Source: JBEVJK01 sp963791325 (GTDB lineage: Bacteria; Pseudomonadota; Alphaproteobacteria; Rhizobiales; Rhizobiaceae). Taken from it: 64,000 nt of DNA. Each line of letters opens with the position of its first letter. Position 1 is the stretch's first letter. The position numbers were made by a program, and so were the translations under genes. The notes under the pieces were generated by a model. It was given only the letters and a program-made list of their open reading frames with translations. It was not told the origin of the DNA and did not search any database. Location of the stretch: positions 1 to 64,000 of the forward strand of contig CAWBRU010000010.1 in NCBI GenBank assembly GCA_963791325.1. The letters run 5' to 3'. Shown in pieces: positions 37,033 through 46,224 of this stretch.

Positions 37033-39582
37033 TCAAAGATTGCGCAGCACCGGCGCGGCGCGCTGGCCGAGCACGCGCCACGTGCCGATGAGCCCGAGCC
37101 CGACCGTCAGCACCAGGGCGACCAGGATCGTGGTGACCGCCACCTCCGGGTCGAAGGCCGACGGCAGCTTCATGATGTTGGCGAGCACGTACCAGGCGGC
37201 AAGCGCGCCCGCGGCCAGCGCGAACAGCGCCGTCGCCAGGCCGATCATCAGATATTCGAGCGAGAAAGCGGCAATCAGGGTCCGCCGGGTGGCGCCCAGC
37301 GTCTTCAGGATCACCGCGTCGTGGGTACGGCCGCGATTGCCGGCGGCGAGCGCGCCGGAAAGCACCAGCACCGAGGCGATCAGCGCCACGCTTGCCGCCG
37401 CCCGGATCGCGGTGCCGAGCTCGCCGACCAGCCGGTTGACGACGTCCAGCGCATCCTTGACCCTGACCGTGGTGACGGCCGGAAAAGCGCGTGTCACCGC
37501 GTTGAGGATCTTCGCCTCCGCCGCCGCCGAGCCGTCCGCCTCCGTCAGGGTGGCCAGCCAGGAGTGCGGCGCACCGGCAAAGGCGTTGGGCGAAAACACC
37601 ATGACGAAGTTGATGCCCATCTTCTCCCATTCGACCCGCCGCAGATTGGCGATGCGCGCGGTGATGTCGCGCCCGAGCACGTTGACGGTGAGGCTGTCGC
37701 CGACCTTGAGGCCGAGCGCGCCGGCCTCCTCGGACGAAAACGAGACCAGCGGCGGGCCGGCGTAATTGTCGTCCCACCAGGCGCCGGCGGTCAGGCTGAC
37801 ATTGTCCGGCTTGGCAGCCGCATAGGTGATGCCGCGGTCGCCGCGCAGCACCCAGGCGCCTTCCTCGGGCGGCTTCATCTTGTCGACGTCGGCGCCGTTG
37901 AGCGCCATGATCCGGCCGCGCAGCATCGGCACGCGCTCCAGCTTGCCGTCGGGCGCCAGCTGTCCGATCAGCCCGGCGAAGCGGTCGACCTCCGTTCCCT
38001 GAATATCGACGAAGAAGAAGTTCGGCGCCTGACTCGGCAGATTGGCGGTCACCTGGCGGCGCAGATTGGTGTCGATCAAGGCCAAGGTGACCAGCAAGGT
38101 GAGGCCGAGGCCGAGCGCCAGCACCACCGACGGCGTCAAGGCGCCGGGCCGGTGGATGTTGCCGAGCGCCAGCCGCAGCGCGGTCGAGCGCACCTGCGGG
38201 CTGTTGCGCGCCAGCCACTGCACCAGGCTGCCGACCCCGCGCAGCACCAGGAAGGCAGCCAGCGTCGCGACGACGAAGATGCCGGCGATGCGGCGGTCGC
38301 CCGCGACCAGAATGGCAAGCAGCGCAATCAGTGCCGCAAGGCCGAACGCCATTGCCAGGTAGGGCCAGCGCGCCCAGCCGCGCGCGTCGAAGCCCTGCTC
38401 GCGAAACAGAGCGGTGGCGGGCACATCGCGGGCACGGCCGAGCGGCAGCACCGCAAACAGCGCCGTCACCAACAGGCCGAGCAGCGCCCCCAGCCCGAGG
38501 GCTCCGCCATAGATGCCGCCTTCGGCCGGCACCGGCACGAAGGAGCGCAGCGCGGCGCTCGCCGCGAACGGCATCGCCGCGCCCAACCCCAGGCCGATGA
38601 CGATGCCGGCGGCCGCGATGATCAGGATCTGGATCAGATAGACCAGAAAGACAAAGCGGCCCGACGCCCCGAGGCTCTTGAAGGTGGCGATGACGCCGCG
38701 CTTGCCGTCGAGATAGGCGCGTACGGCGTTGGCCACGCCGACGCCGCCGACCACCAGCGCGGTCAGCCCGACGAGGGTGAGGAATTGCGAGAAGCGCTCG
38801 ACATTGGAGGCCAGCGCCGGCGCCGCATTGGTGCGGGTGCGGATCGACCAGCCGGCTTGCGGGAACTCGGCCGCCGCGTTGTCCTTGACCGCGGCGAGCC
38901 CTGCCTCGTCGGTATCGGCAGGCAGCTTGAGCTTGTAGGCGAACTCCACCATGCTGCCGGGCTGGATCAGGCCGGTGGCCCTCAGCCCGGCAAGCGACAC
39001 CAAGAGGCGCGGGGCGAAGCCGAAGCCGTCGGAAACGGCATCCGGTTCGGTGACGAGCTTGGCACGCAGCGCGAACGTCGCCCCACCCAGCTCGATGCGG
39101 TCGCCGATGCCGAGCCCGAGGCGGTCGAACAAAAGCTCCGGTGCGGCCGCGCCCCACACCCCATCCGCCTGATCGAGCAAGGCTCCTGAAGGCAGGTTCG
39201 GCTCGGTCTCGAGCGTGCCATAGAGCGGATAATGCCGGTCGACCGCTTTGACCTCGACCAGCGCCTGGTCAGAACCGTCCGGCAGGCGCGCCATCGAGCG
39301 CATCCCGGCACTGGTGGCGACATCGCCCAGTCGGGTGAGGAAACCGAGCTCGGCGGGACTGGCCTCGCGCTGGTTGAGCTCGAAACGGAGATCGCCGCCG
39401 AGCAGGGCCTGACCCTCGTCGGCAATGCCGTCGGCGATCGCCCGGGCGACGCCGTTGACGCCGCTGATGGCCGCGACCCCGAGGGCGATGCAGGCCAGAA
39501 ACACGAAAAAGCCCGACAGCCCGCCGCGCATCTCGCGCAGCGCGAAGGCAAGCGCGAGCTTGAGCCGGGGGAGCACGCCCAT
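37033..39582 (-). CDS. ABC exporter permease of the YbbP/FtsX type
   Basis: 849 residues from the ATG at 39582; the upstream extension overlaps the ATPase gene. Architecture: one N-terminal helix (SGFFVFLACIALGVAAISGV), a periplasmic MacB-like domain, FtsX helices around residues 260-420 (VERFSQFLTLVGLTALVVGG), a second helix/periplasmic domain, and final FtsX helices near residues 715-840 (AASVALIASVLVLSGALA). This two-block layout matches YbbP, which works with the ATPase YbbA. It probably moves lipids or lipid-linked compounds. It starts six bases after the ATPase stop. Confidence 0.9.
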   Translation of the reverse strand: MGVLPRLKLALAFALREMRGGLSGFFVFLACIALGVAAISGVNGVARAIADGIADEGQALLGGDLRFELNQREASPAELGFLTRLGDVATSAGMRSMARLPDGSDQALVEVKAVDRHYPLYGTLETEPNLPSGALLDQADGVWGAAAPELLFDRLGLGIGDRIELGGATFALRAKLVTEPDAVSDGFGFAPRLLVSLAGLRATGLIQPGSMVEFAYKLKLPADTDEAGLAAVKDNAAAEFPQAGWSIRTRTNAAPALASNVERFSQFLTLVGLTALVVGGVGVANAVRAYLDGKRGVIATFKSLGASGRFVFLVYLIQILIIAAAGIVIGLGLGAAMPFAASAALRSFVPVPAEGGIYGGALGLGALLGLLVTALFAVLPLGRARDVPATALFREQGFDARGWARWPYLAMAFGLAALIALLAILVAGDRRIAGIFVVATLAAFLVLRGVGSLVQWLARNSPQVRSTALRLALGNIHRPGALTPSVVLALGLGLTLLVTLALIDTNLRRQVTANLPSQAPNFFFVDIQGTEVDRFAGLIGQLAPDGKLERVPMLRGRIMALNGADVDKMKPPEEGAWVLRGDRGITYAAAKPDNVSLTAGAWWDDNYAGPPLVSFSSEEAGALGLKVGDSLTVNVLGRDITARIANLRRVEWEKMGINFVMVFSPNAFAGAPHSWLATLTEADGSAAAEAKILNAVTRAFPAVTTVRVKDALDVVNRLVGELGTAIRAAASVALIASVLVLSGALAAGNRGRTHDAVILKTLGATRRTLIAAFSLEYLMIGLATALFALAAGALAAWYVLANIMKLPSAFDPEVAVTTILVALVLTVGLGLIGTWRVLGQRAAPVLRNL

Positions 39583-39587
39583 CGGCG

Positions 39588-40286
39588 CTAGGCCCTCACC
39601 GGGCGCCGTGCCGGGGCGCTCTCGATGCGGCCCGAACGCATGCTGACCTGGCGGCCGCAACGGCCTGCGAGGGCCGGATCGTGCGTGACCAGGAGCAAGG
39701 TCGTGCCGCGCTCGGTCGTCTGCGCAAACAGAAGGTCGGCGATCTGCTGGCCCGTCGCCTGATCGAGATTGCCGGTCGGCTCGTCGGCGATCAAGATCTG
39801 CGGTGCCGGCGCCAAGGCGCGCGCAATCGCCACCCGCTGCTGCTCGCCGCCGGACAGCGCGCCGGGATAGTGCGCGCGCCGCTCGCTGAGGCCGACCGCC
39901 GCCAGCTCGCGCTCGGCCACCGCGAAGGCGCGCGGGTGGCCGGCGAGCTCGAGCGGCACCGCGACATTCTCCAGCGCCGTCATGTTGGGGATCAGGTGGA
40001 AAGCTTGGAATATGATGCCGATGGTGCGGCCGCGGAAGGCGGCGACCTCGTCCTCGCTCTTGCCGTTGAGCAGCGTACCGCCGACCCTGACGGTGCCCTG
40101 GTCGACCCGTTCCAGCCCGGCGATCACCATCAGCAGCGTCGACTTGCCAGAGCCGGATGGCCCGACGATGCCGGTCGCCTCGCCGCGCGGCACCGTCAGG
40201 CTCACCTCCTTCAGCACCTCGACCCGCGCCGCGCCCTCGCCGAGGGTCAGCGAGATATTGTCGAGCTCAATGACGGCTTCTGTCAC
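39588..40286 (-). CDS. ABC exporter ATP-binding protein (YbbA/LolD type)
   Basis: 232 residues. Walker A GPSGSGKST, signature LSGGEQQRVAIARAL, Walker B ILIADEPTGNLD, and the switch histidine in LLLVTHDPALA. GIIFQAFHLIPNMTALENV is the Q-loop region of the LolD/MacB group. It pairs with the 849-residue permease downstream and is divergent from a TesA-like esterase, the same trio as ybbA, ybbP and tesA of Escherichia coli. Confidence 0.93.
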   Translation of the reverse strand: MTEAVIELDNISLTLGEGAARVEVLKEVSLTVPRGEATGIVGPSGSGKSTLLMVIAGLERVDQGTVRVGGTLLNGKSEDEVAAFRGRTIGIIFQAFHLIPNMTALENVAVPLELAGHPRAFAVAERELAAVGLSERRAHYPGALSGGEQQRVAIARALAPAPQILIADEPTGNLDQATGQQIADLLFAQTTERGTTLLLVTHDPALAGRCGRQVSMRSGRIESAPARRPVRA

Positions 40287-40350
40287 GCAGGATCGGTCCT
40301 ATATTGGGAAGGGCGCCGCTGGCGCTCGCTTTGCATATGGGTCCGGTCGC

Positions 40351-40992
40351 ATGCGTTTCAAACAGATGCACATCCCGATACTGGCGGCCTGGCTGGTGCT
40401 CGCCTGGATCCCTTTCGCCGCGGCGGAGCCATTCCGGATCGTCGGGTTCGGCGACAGTCTGATGGCCGGCTACAGCCTCGCCCCGGGCGAAGGTTTTCCT
40501 GAAAAGCTGCAGGCCGCGCTACACGAGCGGGGTCACGATGTCGTGATCACCAATGCCGGCGTTTCCGGTGACACCACCAGCGGCGGGCTGGCTCGGCTCG
40601 ATTGGTCGGTGCCGGAAGGCACACAGCTGGTGCTGTTGGAACTTGGCGCTAACGACATGCTGCGCGGCGTGGCGCCGTCGATCACCGAGGCCAATCTCGA
40701 TGCCATGCTCACCCGGCTCAAGCAGCGCCATATCGGGGTCCTGCTGATCGGAATGCGCGCCGCTCCCAATCTCGGCGGCGACTATGGCCAGGCTTTCGAC
40801 GCGATCTATCCGCGGCTGGCCGAAAAGCACGGCGTGCCGCTCTATGCGTTCTTTCTCGACGGCATCGCCGCGGATCGCAATTTCCTGCTTGCCGACGGCA
40901 TGCATCCGAACCCGGCCGGCGTCGCGCGCATGGTCGACCATGTCTTGCCGGCGGTCGAGAAACTGCTGCCGGCGAAGGCCAGCAACAGCTAG
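40351..40992 (+). CDS. tesA: SGNH-type arylesterase/lysophospholipase TesA
   Basis: 213 residues from the ATG at 40351, with a signal peptide cut near AAA-EP. The four SGNH blocks are there: GFGDSLMAG with catalytic S36, GVSGDTTSGG, ELGANDMLRG and DGMHPNPAG with the catalytic histidine. It is a periplasmic hydrolase of thioesters, aryl esters or lysophospholipids. Divergent from the YbbA/YbbP-like exporter with 64 bases in between, an arrangement kept across many proteobacteria. Confidence 0.93.
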   Translation: MRFKQMHIPILAAWLVLAWIPFAAAEPFRIVGFGDSLMAGYSLAPGEGFPEKLQAALHERGHDVVITNAGVSGDTTSGGLARLDWSVPEGTQLVLLELGANDMLRGVAPSITEANLDAMLTRLKQRHIGVLLIGMRAAPNLGGDYGQAFDAIYPRLAEKHGVPLYAFFLDGIAADRNFLLADGMHPNPAGVARMVDHVLPAVEKLLPAKASNS

Positions 40993-41142
40993 GAGAGTGA
41001 GAGGATTTCTTAAGCCGGATCAAGATCTTGAGTCGCGGTGGGGGTCAGCCTCAGCTGACCGGACTGCCGCCAACATTAAGCTTGCCCCTGGCGCCCATCG
41101 ATGATTCGCTAGCGAGGCGCCGTTCGATTCGGGGAGGTCAGC

Positions 41143-41733
41143 ATGCCGCGACTTTTCACCGCCCTCGAAATTCCCCGCGACGCCGCACTGTCGCTCTCCC
41201 TGCTCAGAGGCGGGCTGCCCGGGGCCCGCTGGATCGACGTCGAGAACTATCACCTGACCTTGCGCTTCATCGGCGACGTCGAGGCACCGGTGGCCGACGA
41301 GATCGCCAATGCGCTCGACCGCGTCCGCCGCACGGCCTTTTCGCTGACGCTTGCAGGCGTCGGCGCCTTCGGCTCGAAGAAGCCGCACGCGGTGTGGGCG
41401 GGGACTGCCCCATCGCCCGATCTTGCCGCGCTGCAGGGGGAGATCGAACGGATCTGCCAGCGCATCGGGCTCTCCCCAGATCCGCGCAAATTCGTGCCGC
41501 ATGTCACACTGGCGCGGCTGCGCAATTCCGGCGCCGAGGACGTGGCCCGCTATCTGTCGGCCCGCGGCAATTTTTCAACCTTGCCGTTCAGGGTCGGGCG
41601 CTTCGTGCTGATGTCGTCGCGCGACTCCGTCGGCGGCGGGCCCTATCTGATCGAGGCCGCCTGGCCGCTGGTGGGCGCCGATCATCGCCGGCCCGGGGCT
41701 GTGGCGCCGGCGCTCTCCCGGCACGTGCGCTGA
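41143..41733 (+). CDS. thpR: RNA 2',3'-cyclic phosphodiesterase (2H family)
   Basis: 196 residues. The two HxTx motifs of the 2H phosphoesterase superfamily are at 37-40 (YHLTLRFIG) and 120-123 (PHVTLARL). It begins MPRLFTALEIPRDAALSLSL and ends with a short basic tail. ThpR opens 2',3'-cyclic phosphates on RNA to 2'-phosphates, and was first described as a 2'-5' RNA ligase. The ATG follows GGGGAGG within a usable distance. Confidence 0.92.
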   Translation: MPRLFTALEIPRDAALSLSLLRGGLPGARWIDVENYHLTLRFIGDVEAPVADEIANALDRVRRTAFSLTLAGVGAFGSKKPHAVWAGTAPSPDLAALQGEIERICQRIGLSPDPRKFVPHVTLARLRNSGAEDVARYLSARGNFSTLPFRVGRFVLMSSRDSVGGGPYLIEAAWPLVGADHRRPGAVAPALSRHVR

Positions 41734-41791
41734 GCCCTCCTTGCATGCGGCGGGCGCCGTTCCCACATGTTGCGGCCGAACGAGGATTGCC

Positions 41792-42166
41792 ATGGCGCGC
41801 GCCAAGAACTTCGACTTTTCCGCCTTTGCCAACATTTTCGGCAGCGATGCCGCCGGCGAGCGCGAGGTCCGTGACCGTTTCTGGCGCACCGCCAGGCGGG
41901 CGGCGCGTCAGGTGCCGTTCATGGAGGACGTGGTAGCCGCCTATTACTGCGCCCTGGACAGCCGCACGCCGCTGCGCGCCAAGGGCATCATGCTGGCTGC
42001 ACTCGCCTATTTCGTGCTGCCGGCCGACGCCATCCCCGACTTCATCTTCGGTCTCGGCTTCACCGACGACATCGCCGTGCTGACTGCGGCAATCACCGCC
42101 ATCCGCGCCCATATGACGCCCGCCCATCGGGCTGCGGCGCGCGACGCGCTGGCCAAGTTCGGCTGA
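41792..42166 (+). CDS. YkvA-type DUF1232 membrane-associated protein
   Basis: 124 residues from the ATG at 41792. The DUF1232 motif is LRAKGIMLAALAYFVLPADA followed by IPDFIFGLGFTDDIAVLTAA. A hydrophobic helix precedes the PADAIPD turn. No biochemical function is established for the family. It is 58 bases downstream of thpR on the same strand. Confidence 0.88.
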   Translation: MARAKNFDFSAFANIFGSDAAGEREVRDRFWRTARRAARQVPFMEDVVAAYYCALDSRTPLRAKGIMLAALAYFVLPADAIPDFIFGLGFTDDIAVLTAAITAIRAHMTPAHRAAARDALAKFG

Positions 42167-42434
42167 GCGTCGGGCGATCATCGGCAGAGGCCGGTGACGG
42201 CTTTGTCGTTGAAACTCAAGTCAAACTGTTGCCGCTTTCCTCAACATTGATGCCGCCGATCGACCATCGCCAAAGGGGAACGCCCTTGGGGCGGGCGGCC
42301 GGGAGCGGGACGGCGCGTCGCTGCTTCGCATGGTTCACTGTTTGGTAACCCCGATTCACGCAACATTGCGCGAACGCCCGAAGGCCGGCCAACCCTCGTC
42401 TCACCAGGCAGCACATAGGGAATATTCGACGACG

Positions 42435-42938
42435 ATGCGTGCATCGACCTTTGCTATCATCACTCTCGCCGCGGCCGCCTTCAACGGGCCCGCGCTGGCC
42501 CAGTCGGCCACCAAGATCGGTCAGCACAATGCCTGGGGCACCTACAGCTACCAGGCCCAGAACGGCAAGGTCTGCTACGTGCTGACGGTGCCGACCGACA
42601 AGAAGCCGACCAATCTCGATCATGGCGACATCTTCTTCTTCGTCAGCCAGAAGCCCGGCCAGAACGTCTCGTTCGAGCCACAGTTCATTGTCTCCTACAA
42701 CTTCCAGGAGAAGTCCAAGGTGCAGGTGACTGTCGGCAACAAGTCGTTCTCGATGTTCACCCGCGGCAAGTCGGCCTGGATGGAGAATGCGGCGGAGGAG
42801 CCGCAGCTGATCGCCGCAATGAAGACCGGCCAGGACATGAAGGTCGCCGCCAAGTCGGGGCGCGGCAACCCGACGAGCTACGTATTTTCGCTGAAGGGCA
42901 TCTCGGCCGCGCTGCAATCGATCGCCAGCTGCAAGTAG
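42435..42938 (+). CDS. Invasion-associated locus B (IalB) family protein
   Basis: 167 residues from the ATG at 42435, with a signal peptide cut at ALA-QS. The mature part has WGTYSYQAQNGKVCYVLTVP, a later VSYNFQEKSKVQVTVGNKSF and an ending SIASCK, which match the IalB family, beta-sandwich proteins of the alphaproteobacterial envelope. Two cysteines (in KVCYV and ASCK) could pair. Named from Bartonella, where IalB assists erythrocyte entry; in free-living species the role is unknown. The 268-base gap before it shows no gene. Confidence 0.85.
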   Translation: MRASTFAIITLAAAAFNGPALAQSATKIGQHNAWGTYSYQAQNGKVCYVLTVPTDKKPTNLDHGDIFFFVSQKPGQNVSFEPQFIVSYNFQEKSKVQVTVGNKSFSMFTRGKSAWMENAAEEPQLIAAMKTGQDMKVAAKSGRGNPTSYVFSLKGISAALQSIASCK

Positions 42939-43057
42939 GTGCCGATTTCGGCTCCCGCTTGGCGCTTTTGCCGCGGCGGCGTGACGCTGCCGGCGGACCT
43001 GTGATATCAGAGCCGGCAGCCCTATCTGGCACCTATCATCCGATCGCAGCCGACACC

Positions 43058-44287
43058 ATGACCGTTTCGCTTGACTATTCGCCCGCCTTTGCCGCGGTCC
43101 GCCCGCCTCAGCCCGAGCCGCAAAAGGCGTCGCTGATCGGCCTGGACCGGGCCGAGCTCGCGGCTGCCCTGACGGCCTCAGGCGTCGTTACGGAGCGGCA
43201 GGTGAAGATGCGCGCCCAGCAATTGTGGCACTGGCTCTACGTCCGCGGCGCCGCCGATTTCGGCGAGATGTTCAACATCTCCAAGGAGCTGAGGGCGGCG
43301 CTCAGCGACAATTTCACCATTGCCCGGCCGGCCGTGGTCGACGAGCAGATCTCGGCCGACGGCACCCGCAAATGGCTGTTCCGCTTCCCGCCGCGTGGCG
43401 CCGGGCGCCCGGTCGAAATCGAGACCGTCTATATCCCCGAAGAGGGGCGGGGCACGCTCTGCCTGTCCTCGCAGGTCGGCTGCACGCTCACCTGTTCGTT
43501 CTGTCACACCGGCACGCAGAAGCTGGTGCGCAATCTGACGGCGGAAGAGATCCTGGCCCAACTGCTCACCGCGCGCGACCGGCTGGGCGACTTCCCGGAC
43601 CGGGCCACCCCTGCCTGCGCTATCGTCCCCGCCGAGGGCCGCAACGTCTCCAACATCGTGATGATGGGCATGGGCGAGCCGCTCTACAATTTCGAGGCGG
43701 TCAAGCAGGCGCTGCTGATCGCCTCCGACGGCGACGGGCTGGCGCTGTCGAAGCGCCGCATCACTCTCTCGACCTCGGGCGTGGTCCCCGAAATTGCCCG
43801 TGCCGGCGCGGAGATCGGCGTCATGCTGGCGATCTCGCTGCATGCGGTGCGCGACGACCTGCGCGATCTCCTGGTCCCGATCAACAAGAAATATCCGCTG
43901 AAGGAGCTGCTGGCGGCCTGCCGCGCCTATCCCGGCCTCTCCAACGCACGCCGCATCACCTTCGAATATGTGATGCTGCGCGACGTCAATGACAGCCTCG
44001 CCGATGCCAAGGAGCTGGTCCGGCTGCTCAAGGGCATTCCGGCCAAGATCAACCTGATCCCGTTCAATCCTTGGCCGGGCACCAACTACCAGTGCTCCGA
44101 CTGGGCGACGATCGAGAAGTTTGCCGACTTCGTCAATCAGGCCGGCTATGCCTCACCGGTGCGCACCCCGCGCGGCCGCGACATCCTTGCCGCCTGCGGT
44201 CAGCTGAAGTCGGAATCGGAGCGGCTGAAAAAGCACGAGCGCCTGGCGTTGGAAGCGATGATGATCGCGGGCCACGGCGAGGCCTGA
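43058..44287 (+). CDS. rlmN: Dual-specificity RNA methyltransferase RlmN
   Basis: 409 residues from the ATG at 43058. The radical-SAM cluster cysteines are C142, C146 and C149 (GCTLTCSFCHTG). C380 (ILAACGQL) is the methyl-carrying cysteine, and C135 (LCLSSQVG) matches the second acid/base cysteine. RITLSTSGVVPEI and ISLHAVRDDLRDLLVPINKK complete the barrel. RlmN makes m2A2503 in 23S rRNA and m2A37 in tRNA. An in-frame ATG at 42959 would add 33 residues overlapping nothing but with no domain. Confidence 0.96.
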   Translation: MTVSLDYSPAFAAVRPPQPEPQKASLIGLDRAELAAALTASGVVTERQVKMRAQQLWHWLYVRGAADFGEMFNISKELRAALSDNFTIARPAVVDEQISADGTRKWLFRFPPRGAGRPVEIETVYIPEEGRGTLCLSSQVGCTLTCSFCHTGTQKLVRNLTAEEILAQLLTARDRLGDFPDRATPACAIVPAEGRNVSNIVMMGMGEPLYNFEAVKQALLIASDGDGLALSKRRITLSTSGVVPEIARAGAEIGVMLAISLHAVRDDLRDLLVPINKKYPLKELLAACRAYPGLSNARRITFEYVMLRDVNDSLADAKELVRLLKGIPAKINLIPFNPWPGTNYQCSDWATIEKFADFVNQAGYASPVRTPRGRDILAACGQLKSESERLKKHERLALEAMMIAGHGEA

Positions 44288-44297
44288 CCCCTCAGTT

Positions 44298-44939
44298 TCA
44301 CTTTGCCTGGGCAGTGATGATCTTCAGCGCAAAGGCAGAAAATACGCCGGCAAACAAATAATCGGTGATACGGGTCACGCGCGGGCTGCGCTTCAGCAGG
44401 CCGGCGAAGCGGTCGGCCGCGAGCACCATCGGCGCCGTGATCGGCAAGGCCAGGGCGATGAACAGCAGGCCAAGGAAGAACAGCTTGCCCGGGGCGTGCG
44501 GATCGGCCGCCGAGACGAACTGCGGCAGGAACGTCATGAAGAACAGGATGATCTTCGGGTTGAGCAGGTTGACGCCGAGCCCGGTCGCCCAGTTGCTGAA
44601 CAGCGAGCGCGGCGCCCCGCCCTTTTTCTCGGGCGAGAACGCCGAGCCGTAGCGCAGTGCCTGAAAGGCCAGCCAGACCAGATAGCCGGCTCCGCCGATC
44701 TTGAGCACCCAAAAGGCCTGCGGCGAGGCAACGATCAGTGCCGACAGGCCGAGCGCCACCAGGCTGGTGTGAATGACGATCCCGGTCATGGCGCCGAACA
44801 TGCAGGCGAACCCGGCTGCGCGGCCGTTCGACAGCGCCCGCCCGACGAACAGAGTCATGTCCGGACCAGGCGTGATCGAAATGATGAAGGTCGCAATGGC
44901 GAACTGGATGATGGTCGGCCAGTCGGGAATGAACGGCAT
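44298..44939 (-). CDS. LysE/RhtB-family amino acid exporter
   Basis: 213 residues from the ATG at 44939, which has GGAG eight bases upstream. FIISITPGPDMTLFVGRALS is the family signature in the first helix, and about six helices follow; SNWATGLGVNLLNPKIILFF is the conserved middle region. Exports amino acids or homoserine-lactone-like compounds across the inner membrane. It converges on rlmN with ten bases between. Confidence 0.92.
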   Translation of the reverse strand: MPFIPDWPTIIQFAIATFIISITPGPDMTLFVGRALSNGRAAGFACMFGAMTGIVIHTSLVALGLSALIVASPQAFWVLKIGGAGYLVWLAFQALRYGSAFSPEKKGGAPRSLFSNWATGLGVNLLNPKIILFFMTFLPQFVSAADPHAPGKLFFLGLLFIALALPITAPMVLAADRFAGLLKRSPRVTRITDYLFAGVFSAFALKIITAQAK

Positions 44940-44971
44940 CGGCGGCTCCGGCACGGGCGGAGCCCGTTTCT

Positions 44972-45072
44972 AGAGCAATTCCAGCAAAAGCGGCAACGGT
45001 TTTCCGTTCGGAATTGCGGAAAAACAAAGACTTAGAGACGAGCACCGATTCGACGAAAAGGTGATCCGCTCG
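44972..45072 (+). repeat. Dispersed palindromic intergenic repeat, copy 2
   Basis: The unit reads GAGCAATTCCAGCAAAAGCG, then CAACGGTTTTCCGTTCGGAA, then TTGCGGAAAAACAAAGACTT, and ends with the tail CGATTCGACGAAAAGGTGA. The arms GCAATTCC/GGAATTGC make a hairpin. Same unit and orientation as the copies at 18029 and 61984. It lies upstream of the LysE gene start. Confidence 0.8.
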
Positions 45073-45110
45073 AAGGGCATGTTCAATCGCCGGTGGAACC
45101 CGCTGCCGGC

Positions 45111-46061
45111 TTAGCGGCGGAGCAACGGCTGGGCGTCGCCGCCGCCGATCAGGTCCTCGGCCACCACCGACGCGGGCGGGGCATAGGCGTGGCCGTCCCA
45201 GTGCCAGCGTAGCGGCTCGGGCTCGCCCTGGAGCGGGACCGTCACGAGGTCCGGCCATCCGTCCGCGGCGTTCTTGGCATCCAAGTAGAGGCGCATGCCG
45301 TCGGTGTTGTAGACCTCGCGCCAGCCGGCGCCGTCCGACACAAAACCCGTCAGATTGCAGCCGGACACGCCATAATAGCTGGTCGACCCGCAGAGCGTCG
45401 CAAACAGCAGGCTGCGGCCACCCTCGGCGTCGGCTTCGGCGGCGGCGATCTCGGGAGTTTGACCGGTCGCCTCGCGGAACAGCCCGATCTCATCCGCAAG
45501 CAGGGTGGTCGCGGTCTCCACCGCAGGCGAGGCCGGCGAGGCGATGACCTGGCGATAGGCGGACATGTCGAGCTGGCTGCAGCGCGGCGCCACCGCTTCG
45601 ACGATCTTGCGCGATCCCTTGAGCGGGAAGGTGGCGGTCTCGGCCGGGTGGCCGTCGAGGCGCTTGACGAAAAGCTGCTTGCCGGACTTCAGCGCTTCGA
45701 GTGTCTCGGCGGCCACCGGCATCGCCATCGTCCGGCCGCTCCACGCCGCCTGCGGCTCATAGCTGTCGCTGTCGACGGTCAGCCGCACCCGCGTCTTGGC
45801 CGCCTCGGGCGGCGCCGCCGCGTCCATGCGCAGCACCAGCTGCCAGCGCTGTTCGGCGCAGGCCAGCGATGCGCCGGCGATGCCGGACGCGGCGGACGGG
45901 GAGGGCAGGATCGCGACGGCGCCGACCCCGGCCGGCTGCCAATCCGACCCCGCCGCGACGCCTGCCGCCGGCAACAGCCCCACAGAAGCGGCCAGCACCC
46001 AGGCCACGATCCGCGCCGGCGCTCCGTTCAACCCACAATATACCCGCCCACGTCCACGCAT
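45111..46061 (-). CDS. Exported protein of unknown function
   Basis: 316 residues, with a hydrophobic signal peptide (ARIVAWVLAASVGLLPAAGV) after a basic start. The mature part has early LACAEQRWQLVLRMDAAAPP and RVRLTVDSDSYEPQA, resembling a secreted beta-rich domain. Its later half is APRCSQLDMSAYRQVIASPA, LLFATLCGSTSYYGVSGCNL and FVSDGAGWREVYNTDGMRLY. Five or six cysteines suggest disulphides in the periplasm. I do not recognise a named family. The start at 46061 has AGGAG about twelve bases upstream, on the long side. Confidence 0.65.
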   Translation of the reverse strand: MRGRGRVYCGLNGAPARIVAWVLAASVGLLPAAGVAAGSDWQPAGVGAVAILPSPSAASGIAGASLACAEQRWQLVLRMDAAAPPEAAKTRVRLTVDSDSYEPQAAWSGRTMAMPVAAETLEALKSGKQLFVKRLDGHPAETATFPLKGSRKIVEAVAPRCSQLDMSAYRQVIASPASPAVETATTLLADEIGLFREATGQTPEIAAAEADAEGGRSLLFATLCGSTSYYGVSGCNLTGFVSDGAGWREVYNTDGMRLYLDAKNAADGWPDLVTVPLQGEPEPLRWHWDGHAYAPPASVVAEDLIGGGDAQPLLRR

Positions 46062-46224
46062 GTCTCGGCCAAGCTCCTGTCAAGCCGGCAAGTCTCGACG
46101 AGCGGAGTAAAAATTCGCTGAACCCCGCCGGCACGGTCCGGTCGACGCGCGTCGGCCGCCGAGGCTTGCGAAGCGCGGAAGCGGCGTGATACCTCGCCCA
46201 AGCTCATCGGCGGGAACCCCGAAA

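Noticed and set aside
36905..39157. 750-codon minus-strand frame overlapping the YbbP-like permease
   Set aside because: It is the same strand in another frame, arginine/alanine-rich, without domains, while the permease frame has family features throughout.
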